Source of the DNA: Anarhynchus alexandrinus
Taxonomy: Eukaryota > Chordata > Aves > Charadriiformes > Charadriidae
Direction: 5' to 3'
NCBI GenBank assembly: GCA_008711295.1
Contig: VUYV01000101.1
Span: 1,249,213 to 1,313,212, forward strand
Length of the DNA: 64,000 nucleotides
The position numbers were made by a program, and so were the translations under genes. How positions within the stretch are numbered: position 1 is the first letter of the stretch; every line of letters starts with the position of its first letter. Below the pieces are notes generated by a model. The model was given only the letters and a program-made list of their open reading frames with translations, was not told the origin of the DNA and ran no database searches. This document shows, piece after piece, positions 42,701 to 54,700 of this stretch.

Positions 42701-45700
42701 GTGATTTCTTGCTTGTTTCTTCTTTTTGTCACTTACAAGCAGTAATCACAAGCAGACACATACTGTGTCTTCTGTAACCGAAGACGTTGAAGAGCTGAGT
42801 ACTACTGTCCCCAGCAGGCCGTGCTGTGCTTCAGAAGAGCCAGCGCTGACACCGCATCAGCAAACCTGGCAAACCACTGCTGACAGTCCAGCCCGACAGA
42901 AGAAAGCATTGTATGCAGGTAAGACTAAAATGAACTGCAGTTGTTAGCAGAATTTTCTCATTAACTTGAAAAGATCCTTTTAAAAATAGCAAGAAGCATC
43001 CCTCATTGTAGGAACAAATGAAGCCTTTGACGATTTAAATAGTCATCTTTCTGAAATAACTAACTTCTCGCCATTTTCATTTTTGAGCCATCTTACTCAT
43101 TTGACCCAAACAGACAAATGAAAAATTAACCATTTTGACAGAATGTTTTGAAAGCTCTGTAAACAGTTTTTTAGCAGTAGATATTAAACCCTTATCTCTT
43201 TTTATTCTAAATAAGTATATCATTGACAAGAATGGAGAGATGATCTGTCTTCACTAGTTACAGCATTACTTACACTAATATTTCTCTTTACTACACATGT
43301 AACACTACGTTTCTCTTTGAAGTATCCTTTGTATGCAGTCCAAAACCAAGTTTACGCAGCTGATGTAGAAGAAGTCTTCGTCCTTGGGAAAGAAGAAAGT
43401 ACAAGTCAGTGCTGATGTAATTTTGTATTTGAGGTTTTGTGTAGGCAGTCCCTTAAAAATTGGGACTGGACACCAAAGAGGAACTCAAAAATCCCAGGCA
43501 TTATTTGAGCAGTAAGTTAGCTCTTCCTTTCCCTTTCAACACCTACAGAGCAAACAAAGACGAGTCTGCTGCGAATCCTGAGCCATAGCATGAAATCTAG
43601 GGAAGAAAGCCCAGAGGAAGGAATATCTCCTGGAAAGAAGAGTTTTTCTGTCAAAAAGAGTGTGAAATGTACAACCGTTTTCAAAGGCAAGTTGACGGAT
43701 CAGGAAGCTCTGGGTGGGGCAGACGATAACATCTCTCTTGATGCGTTGTGACTAATAGCACCTCATTTGAGGCAAAACTGCAGTACAAAGGACTGGGACG
43801 AAGCAGAGAAGCAGAGAGCTGGAGACTTGGGAGGGTGTTGTAACAAGGTCCTTACAGCTCCAGCCAGACTCCTGCCAGTGCCCAAACTATTCAGTTTACA
43901 ACAACTTAGTTATGTCCACAGCATGTGGCAGCTGTGATACAGCTATACCATAGACTGCTGAAAGGATATCACGGTTGCTTCTTATCAACAGTATAAAAAG
44001 ATCTTGAGAATTTTGTTATACAGTAATAGATTGTTGTGATACAGTAATTTGTAGTTATGTTCAATGTTGAGGTTAAAGCTGGGAGTGGTGGTTCTAATTC
44101 TGTGGTACCAATGTAAAGGGAGGTTGCACTTTATTGAAATGTTTAGACTTGGAAAAAACATACTCTCTGGGGCAGACACATATGTAGAGACAAAAGTATT
44201 TCCAATGGGGCTTGTATACATATCCAGATAGTTTTCACTTTCCTTAGTAATTCATGCAACTCTGAACTTTATGATAGGTCCTCTGAGTTGTTCTAAAATG
44301 TCATCTATGATACTTAAAGATGTTTGACTTTTTTATATTTCAGTGTCTTAATTTTAGTTCTTTATATATGCTTTATACAAATTTTCATAGCGGTATACCT
44401 TAAATTAACCACTCCTGGCCATCTCATTAGTGATAGTATTTGGTGTCACATCTTGAATTGGGGAATAAACTGGTTAACCTTTCTTTTTGGGTTATAAAAA
44501 ATAAATACATACAAAGTTCATTTTTTAAAAAAAAATTAAATCATTTTCCACCTATTTTATAAATTTCCTTATTGATTAACTAGGGCTCATGAGGCATATA
44601 GTAACACTGTTACTATTGATCAAGCACCATGAAATGCAGGAAACATAATTCTTATTGATTAATTTAGCAACTGAAATGGGCATTATTGTGTAGTCTTTGT
44701 GACACTGCTAGTAGGCTCAAATAAAAAAATGATGCTATTATATGTCAGCTTATTAATGTATACTTTTGTGTGCACAAAAACTGTGAGATAATGAAATGCA
44801 AATATTTTATCTTAGATCTGAAAATGCAGAAAGCTGTGGAAAGGACATCTAAAAGGTATGTGTGTGCATACATCAATATGTCAGAAAAATTATAGTTTAT
44901 ATTTTTCTTCAGTAATTCCAAACTTCTCAAATGTATTTCTACCTTGTGCTACATCTTACAGTCTCTTTTTTCTAGTTCTCTAGATATGTCTTCGGCTCTT
45001 TGGTTAAAGACTCATGGCTTGGTTGCTAGGCGACTCACCATCATGGATGCCTTAGCTCCTACAGCTGTCCCTCATGGTGCCAAATACATCCCAGTTCTGG
45101 ACAAACATGTAGTTTCTAAAGTATTTGATGAGGTAAAACTCTTACACTGTTTCAAAGCAAACATAAAACTTGGTATTGTTTTCAAAAGGATTTTTTTTTG
45201 TTAATTTCTATAAATGTCATAATTGCGTTTTCTGGTGTTCATTGTAGAAGGTTGATGTGCACTAAATGTATAATGCATACCTGAATGTTCATTCATGCAT
45301 CAGTAAGAAGATAAAACTGATAGTTAATAGTATTTCTTGCAGGCTTTACCCTTAAGTTTTTGAGCTATATATTTTTCTTTCATGGTTACCAGCTGATGGC
45401 AGTGTGCAGCCATCAGGCGTTCAGCAATTTCATGAGCACCACAGCCTCTGGTGATACGTATTAATTCACTAAAGTATGTACTTTAGGTCCATAAAGTCAT
45501 TCGGAAAACTGTGCAGGTGCACAGTTTGTGCATTTGTGCATTCTCAAGGTTTACATGTGTCTGCTAAGATCTTTTGAAAAATATTGGAATTCAGTAATTC
45601 AAATTTAATTCTGATAGGTGTAGACAATTGTGAGATTCTGGAGGTGCAAAATTCATGATGGATTGTGTATCATGAAGCTCTAATTGCCATTCCATTTAAA

Positions 45701-48700
45701 GGAAATCCATTTTGTGGCAAGTTGCTCTAATTCTTGTGTGATGCATCCTATGAAAGTCCTACGAATATGTTGCAACTCATTTTAACTAATAAAAACTGTT
45801 TCTTTAAACAATACTCAAAGTAAAAGCTAAACAGCATCTGTTTAAATAATAAGGGGTAAGCAAGGGTTTTGGAATAGGATGTGATATACAGCTAAGTAAA
45901 ATATTTATTACAAATGTACACATTTGTACATTTTAAAGCTTTCATGTTTGTTTTTTAAATTTAGGAATGGGAATTTTTGCTATAGCATGCAGACTGTGGA
46001 AGCAGAACCAGATCCTCTGTTTTAGTAAAAGCAAGTCAAATCTAAGATCTTTAAGGACTTTTTTTAAGTGTGATATTTTTTGTATGCTATAAAAAGATGT
46101 CTTTTTTTATCAAAAGTGTTAAAAATTGTACATTTTAACATTTCAGATGTAAAATAGTAATTTTTTAAAAAAAAACAACCAGATATTCAATGATTACTAA
46201 ACTGTATGAAACAATCTAAGTGAAATGTCAAACAAAAGACATTATGACTTTCACATAACTCTTATGACTGATTTCTGAGCAGTCACTTCTTTTCCCATCT
46301 TCTTCTGAATACACCTGCTGAGTAGAGCTCTTTCTGCCATGTTTCTAAATGAAGACTACTTCGAATCCTTTCCAGAAAATCTTGAGCTGAATTTGAACTG
46401 CTATTTGCAAAAACAGTAGTCTGTAAAACATAATGGTCTTTAAAAATAGTCAAAGCTATAATTCAGCAAGTGCTACAGGTAATTTTTAATGATAGTTCAT
46501 GGGAGCTTAGGGTAGCCTATTTCAGGGCTGAAATAGTTCAGTGTACTTAGAATGAACAGCTGCTGTACAGAATCTAAACAGAGATCCATGGGCTTTCTTT
46601 AGATTCAGGGATATAAACACAAAATTATATATAATTTTTACCACTTTTTTGTACCTGCTAATCCCCGTTAGTTGTATGGAGACACTCAGTTTCTCAGGCA
46701 GTTGAGAATTAGTGTTCTATGTGTACAGGCATGGATTTTTCTGGATCTGAAGCAGCATAGAGAAAGGAAAAAGAAGGTTGGGAGTTGCACATGAGGTGGA
46801 ACTAGTAGAATTTATGAGCTATGGAACCTGTTCTCCCTCAAGTCTTATGCCAGCATATCAAGGAAAAGCAGAAAATAGTTTCTGGGACTAAACACAGAGC
46901 TTGAATATGAGACATTAACAAATTGATTAAGAATCTTGATTATTCCAGTACTTCAGAAGACTTCATTGAAGATAATAAAAGTACAGACATTTTTCCATTC
47001 TTCCTTCTGAGATTTTAATTTTCTTATTGTGGAATGCAGAAAGCCTTGTTTGCTTCTCTGGGGATAGTATAATTTTTATTTTCGGTCTTCGCTAGCAGTG
47101 GTGATGGAGTAACTATGAGCAGTTTTCTCACCTTGGAGATGCAGCAAGCAAAAGGTTTCCATGACAACTGTTCCTTAACAAGAGGCTGACCTGTTGTTTT
47201 CAGTTGTATGTGACCTGTCAGTTTCATCTGAGTTATTTCAAAGAGGTTAATTCATTAAACTACCCATCAGATTCATACCCAGAAAAAAAAATGGTTTGGG
47301 GGCTTGTCTAAATTATGCTATGGTAGTTCTGGAGCGAACCTTCCCATAGAACCATCTGAGTATCTGTTGCAGATTGTGGCATCTTAAGTACAGCTTTGCA
47401 AGTCATGGAGTTTTGACTCAATGCTTTGCTCAGAAGAATTGAGTTCAGATTCAGCCAACCAAAACATCTTGTTAGGTCTAAAATAAGAAAGATTTTTCTA
47501 GGGTTATTTTGCTTTGGTTTTGTCTTTAAAAATTTGAAATTTTGGTTTTGAAATAAAAGCCATTTTGAAACAAGTGAATTCTTTTGATATGAAAGTTTAA
47601 GTATTTAATTTACAAAAATGACAAAACATTTTGGCACTAAAAAAGCTTCCCTGTGATTTCTGTCAGCTGAATCTGTCAAATTTCTCTTGACTTTGTGAGC
47701 AGTTTTTATTGCTCTCAAACTATGCATAATATTTCAAGTTTTCTATTTGCTAAGAACACATTCCATTCTGGTTTTATTCTTCAATGCTGTAATAATGTGT
47801 TTATGTTTGTCTACCCCTCATATTCTATTCAAAGTGTTTTATGAACTGCATTAAATATTAATTTTTCAAATGATGCTGTTTGCACTGGGAATTTGTAAGG
47901 GAATGTAGGAGAGGGCTTCTACACGGTGAAGGCCTGCTGAACTTTTATAAACTTGGTTTGAATAACATAGTAGCCAACAACCATGGCAGTATGGAGCTGG
48001 AAGACGGGTACGCTCAGTTCCTTGCCTTTCAGCTTTCAAACCCCACCTGGAAATGACAGGTAGCCAGATTTCATGGCTCACAATTCTGGGCAGAGATTTA
48101 CCTCATCTGTCTCTGGCAAGACACTACACTGACATGTTCCCATTAACTTTAGCTTCTGAGTGATCTTAACATTAATTTAGTATGCGGAGCTTTGATGTGG
48201 TCTGGCATTGATGTAGCACATATTTATTAATCATAGAGAAGACGTCCTCAGAAAGAGAGGGGAATATAAAGTCATACCACTGCTCCTGAAAAAATGGTCA
48301 TACAGCAGTAATTTGGAATCCAGCTAGGCTGTGATGATTCAAACACAAATAAAACATCACTGAAAAATGTTCTCAATTAAGGAAGTCTTTTTATTCTTTT
48401 ATTTTCTAATTGCTTGCCTTATCCCCTCAACAAGGGGTTTAGTTTTATTTAAATTGAACCTCATCCATCTTTTCGTCATTTATATCCTGATCTCAGACAG
48501 GCACTTGGAGAAGCTTCCCTCTCAACCATGTGTACTGAAGACAGTTTTGGGGAGAGTAGCATTCTCTGTCTTCTCCATTTCTTCCTTTGATTTTTTCTGC
48601 TTATAATCATCATCAGGACATTGATGTATAAAATAGCTTTTCTTATATGAACTGCTGAGTAATTTAAGAGGCTGAATGATGGTGGGACTTTGGACTGAGA

Positions 48701-51700
48701 GATGGGAAGGAATCTTTCCTCCCCTCTGTCATCCTTTTCTACCCTTTTCTCTGCCTTTAGAAGATCTACTTGTAAGTTTATGACTTTCTATTTTATAATG
48801 AGGTTGACTTATGTAGATGCTGTATTGTGAGATTTGAAAGGCATTGAAGTTCCTGATTCTGACCAACCAGGTTAGGTTCCTAAGCATTATTGTGGTCAAT
48901 TAAGACTAGTTTCAGTGAGCAATATCACCCTTGTTCACTCTTTGGTGATCAGTGTGATGTGAAAAATGTCTCTCTCCGCCTTTAGTACTCTACTTCCTTA
49001 GAAAATATGGTCCTCCAGAATAAGAGTATTAAATACACTTAAATAAGTAACTACCACACCTGTATGCTAGAATGAGATGCTAGTAAGTATAGGAGAATGT
49101 TGGTTTAAAGCAATACAATCTGGAATATGGTCGTGATCTAGGCATGCTTGTTTCCCTTCTGACCTACCCTTGCATTATTAGAGTGACTTTTTTGACAGTA
49201 TTGATTTAGTCAGAATTAACCAGTAGTTAGGAATGTTAATTTGCAACTTCTGCATAACTTCTGTATAATTTCAGAAGATTTTATTAACAGGCTGAAAACT
49301 GTGTCTTAATTCTGACATTTCTTTGGAGTGCTCAGATCTTTCTTTCTGCAGCCTTCCAGTGTTTGTTCTGTCCGTTCTGATTCTTGGACATGGACTCATG
49401 GGCGTTCAGTTATGCTAGTGGAGAAAAAGTTGTATGATAAATGAAATCTTTGTCTTTTATGGTATAATAGATGTTACCGTTGGCCCACGTGAGCAACGAC
49501 AAGAAGAGGATCACACTAATTAATCCTCAGGCAGTGAATCTTGATGCCTATAAAGAGAAGCTGGAACAAGCAATTAAATCCTATGAAAGGTAAGTCCACT
49601 CATCAGAAATTTATCATCTTTGCAGTCTAATTTTGGATTTTTTCTTATGTAGTGGGTATTAGCTTACACATGCTTTGCTCAATGCTGGTAATTCTGCACG
49701 CTTTAATTGACACACTTTAATCCACCATCAACCTGTAGGAGAAATGTTTATTTTCCTCCAAAAAACATGCAGAATGAAAAAACAGATAATAGGCAAGGAG
49801 ATATTAAATAACTTGTTGCTCATACTATGTTTGTTCAATGACAAAAAAAAATTTTTTTTTATTTTCTGGGAATAAACCTGGGGAGGAATCCCCCTAAACA
49901 TACAGTAATAGCCAGACTTTTAACTTACAATTAAGCTCATAAATCCATAGGCTGACATTTAAATTAGTGGCTTGCTTTTTGCTGCCAGCTGCCTAGGACC
50001 TAACTATGGATGCAGGAGTGTAATTGAGATACTATAAGATACTGACAACTTTAATTATTTTTTTTTTTGAGAAAGGTATGCATGTGCTTATTAATTAAAT
50101 GTTGGTAAAAGCACATCAGAAGTAAGGACACAAGGACGTTACATCTCTAAGCTATTTCTTTCCTTGATCTAACTTTGTGCGTGTTTTTTGAAGTAATGCA
50201 ATTATTTGAGTAATGTCACTCAGTAGCCTTATGAGAGCTTTGACTAGAATTGTTTTAATAAATGAAATATCTTTTCAGGCTATATTCTAATAACATTTGC
50301 ATATGTAATTATTTTATGTGATCAAAAACCCTTGATGACAAGTGTTTAGTCTTTGTTTTTTGATGAATTCCACTGAGGCCCTTTACATTATTTTTTTTCC
50401 TCTGTAGCTCCATGATCATACCAGTTCTTTTTAAAGCTTGTAATAGCTCTCTTTTTCATTCCCATTTCCTATTTCTAAATGTATCTGTCTTTTGTGGTAA
50501 AAATCAAGAATTATGGTGTGCAAATGCTGCTTGCTATGTCTAATATTAATGGAATTCAGTGAAGACAAATCTATTTGGTTTGTGTCCTCTGTCTCTGAGA
50601 CAATATTGTTTTTATCAGGCTGATGAAGAACTCCTAGAAATCTGGATTTGTCACTCATTTTGATAGAAGGTTCAAGTGGTATATTTTTTATGACGACTTC
50701 TGAAAAAACATTCAAGTTTTTCATTGCTGTGCCATACCATTGAATATTTTACATTTATTGACTTCAATTTTGAGGGAAAGAAAAGTGTTTTCTGGTTAAA
50801 CTCTGATGATCTTCTACTGACAGCATTTTCCCAGTCTCCCTAAAACTCTGATGAGCGGGAGTATGGTTTACTTCTGTTTACCCATAGAGGTCAATGAATC
50901 AGTGTATTTACAATAGTAGGATTGAGTTCCCTACTTCTGTGAAAAAGTTGTATAGAAGAGAGATCTGCCTGAAGATCCTTATAATTGACAATGTAAAAAA
51001 GATTTCTCATTGCTTTTCCTTTATATGTGAAACAGAAACCCAGTCAAATTTATTTTGCTGTAAATGCCACAGTACTTTTCCAGTAATTGAATTTGCAAAG
51101 GCTGCAGTTCAGCTTTGTGAATAGTGATTGGTCACAAATTTTCTCTGACATCTACAGATGAGGCAATATATCAGGGCATGCAGGTTTCAAGAACAGAAGC
51201 AAGCATGACAATATCTTCCCCATATGTAGATTGACCTTAGCATCAGATTAAGAGGGTGAAAAGTGGCAAGGGCAGAAATTTTCTGCTCTGACAAAGAGAA
51301 TATCCAGTATTAACGGAGAAAAACTCTGGAAGCCTCAAAATGTATATGATCTTGTATAGCCAGAGGCTTTTACAAATGAGTTAGTTATGAGTGTGAACAT
51401 TTAGAAGTATGAAATAGGCAGTGGAGCGTGCTGAGACTGCAGATTGTGAAAGAAGTAAGTAATTTACATTCTAAAAATGCTGGGGTTTGGTTTCTAGTAG
51501 ATAAAATGAATCAACAAGAAATTCATATTCACAGTCTGGTGTTAATGAGCTTTTTTGTACATGCACCAGTAAATCTAGAAAGACTCTTAAAAATCTAATG
51601 GTTACAATCTGAATTTTTCCTAACAATGAATTTTTTCTTGTGTTTCCAATGGAAGTTTGGAAATTTTTCTATAATTACAACAATTAGGATTATCGGTAGG

Positions 51701-54700
51701 TGTTTATTTCTATATTGTGAAATGAAGTAATTGAGTGATGGCTTAATTGTTTGAGATGCTAATAAATAGAGAAAACTGTAAGCTAGATGACCTAATAAGA
51801 GTTCATAATTTATGCCTAATAAGGAAAAGCAGAAAGTTTAGTGGTGCTTTTAAAAGATCTCAGAACTGCATTGCTTTGGGATAATCACTTTTGTTTTCCT
51901 GTCAGTGTTTTTTCTTCATAGCCAGAGTTTAATGAAGTAGAAACCTGAATAGCACAACTGAGGGGTTATTTTAGGAGAAAAGAAAAAAAAATTAGCATTG
52001 CTCTTCATGTGTCTTCAAGCTACAGTTTTCTGAAACTGTTTAATTGGAAGAACTGTGCTTAGCTTAACTGGCATTTAATCGGTTTTGTTATTTGATTTAG
52101 CTTGCTGGTGTTGAAGAGAACCATCCATAGAAAATCGTGACAGGAAGCAGCAGTCATTGCCATTAATCCTTCTACAACCCTGAAATAGTCATGTTGCTAC
52201 TTGATGGAAGATGCTGTTTTCCCATCTTCTCTTGCAGTTGATAATTTCATAGCTGAATGATAAGGATACCATTTGATGATGCAGTGCTCTTGGAATACAA
52301 ATTGGTGCAGATATCTTAAGAAACTGTGTTTATTTGCTAGTTTTGAGATGATCAGATGCACAAAGAACTGCATTCCCTCAAAAACTTCTTTGCTTTCTTT
52401 AATAGGCGCCTAAACCTAGTAATTTGGAGAGCACTATCTCAGGAGGAAAGAGACAAGTAAGCTATCACCTTTTGGTTTTCTAAATTATCTCTGAAAGGCT
52501 GGTTGTAAATATTTGATCCTTTTTTATCACTATTGCTCTAACCAACTGGTTTTATTTTCAAATATTTCATAACTATACCTTACTTTCAAAAATGTATATA
52601 TGATATGGAGTAATATTAAATTCTGGACCTCCTTCTAGCAGTGCTCATTATTTTCAAAGGAAAGGACTTGCATTCCATTTGAATGGTGCTGGTCTATTCT
52701 TAATCAGTGGCAGGTGGCAGGGCCTCGGGAGGGCAGCATGCCATTGCTTTTGGCATCAAGGTAAATCTTCTCTCATCTGGTAAAGAGCACTTCAGTGGCT
52801 GATTTGTAAAGGTATAAGCAGTGCCTTTACAGCATGTGCTGGAACTATATATCACAGTGGAAGTTTGTACTCCTTTAACCAGTCTGTTTCTGTGTATTGA
52901 TTTAGAAAACTAGCAACTGTATAAAGAGCACTGACATCAGTGAAGTTAGTGTCTGTTTACTTCAGAGAATAAAGTGAAGATCAATTAATGAAAACTGAAT
53001 TGGCATGAAATATTCTAGGCAGAAAAATTGCAATGGAAAGTAGAATGCTTTTAAGAATACTTAAGCTAACAAGCAAAAAATACATAGTGCTGTCATCAGT
53101 GAGGAGAACTAAAACCCTATTCTGGTGCAGAGAGGAAATGAAGGCTGTTAATGAAAAGAGCAGTATATAAATAAAAAAAGGATATAGATGTCTGTTGAGA
53201 GACAATGAGTTATAGAGTATAGAATGTTGACCAGGTAGTATCCAAAATATTTTATTGTTGATAATGTATGGTAAATTATGTATATAAGAAAAAAAAAAGT
53301 CCTAGCAATTGTACAGTCTGTTGCCAAAGGGGCATATTAAAATTGTTAATATTGGTGCATAGAAATTGAAATATTTGATCTGTTTCTTTTCTAAATTTCA
53401 AATTTGAATGATCATTTTTGTGTATTACAAAAGAATCACAACAGGCTTTCAAAATTGTTAGTAATCTGAAGGGAGAGGGTAATGAAGTCTACTGACTTGG
53501 TCACAGGAGTCCCGAAAGAATTGGTTGAGGAGCTCTCTGGTTCACTAGTGAGTAATCAAAAGGCTATCTCAGATACTATGGAAATTCAGACTTACTAGAG
53601 AAGTAGCGATATTGTTCTTGTGTTCAAAATGGTTGAGAGATCCAGCTCAGAAGATAAGTTAACTGGACTTTGATTATAGATGAATAATTGACTCAGAGAA
53701 CAAAATTTAGGTAAATAACTATACCAGTCAGTATCATTTCAATACAAAGCAGTTCCTAGAGGAGAAGAGAGATGAGCAGTGACAAAGAGTAGGGCAACGT
53801 GGTAGGCATCACCATGGTTGTATGTTTTGGTGAGACAGACACTTACATATTCTCTCCAGGTCAAGGTTTCACGTTTTTTAAATGCTGGCAAAGCTGTAGA
53901 GAAGTGTCACAGGAATGATTTTAATATAAAAAAGAAGTATGTTACTTCCAAGTGGAGATTTAAAGAGTTTTACCTTTTCTGGATTTTGGGGGTTTTAGTT
54001 TTGTTTTTTCAACAAGATGACTGTATCTGATTCACCTTTCTGTGTAGGTACCTTCAGTGTGTAGGTTCAAAATGGCTCTTTAGTCCAGTGGATATTGACA
54101 TAACCCGAACCATGGATGGAAGCAAACACCTGATCATTGAGTGAAAATTGAGCAGTGCAGGAATGACAGAGGAATAAACAGCAGGAGAGTGCCTCTTTTT
54201 TATGTGATCAGTCAAGACTGATGTGGCAAATCAGGACTTAATAGCATCTAGATGCTTGCCGCTTCACCCTAGCTGCTACTCCAGAAGGGCCAGGGATTTC
54301 CATAATTTCCCAGACATCTGCAAGTTCTTTATTGATGCCTCACATACTCTAGGACATCTAAAATGGCACCAAACATCTATGCTCAGCCACTTGAATTGCT
54401 CTGTAGATGTCTTTGTATGAGATATGGTTAAACCAGATGGGATTGTTTGACTAAACGCAATGGTACCTGGATGAAACACATGAACTTGTGGCATACAGAA
54501 GATAGATTGGATGAATCTAATGTTTTATTCTGCCTTTAAGCTTTGTGATTCTATTTGTAAAGTACTGCCAAAATTAAAATTTTTCCTACTTGGGATTACT
54601 GATTTTTTTTTTTAATTTTTTTTTAGATTTAAAGAGCATGGGCCAGTCCAATATATGCAACATAAAGAAGCTTTGCTGGAGGCTTTAGAGAATTTGGAAT

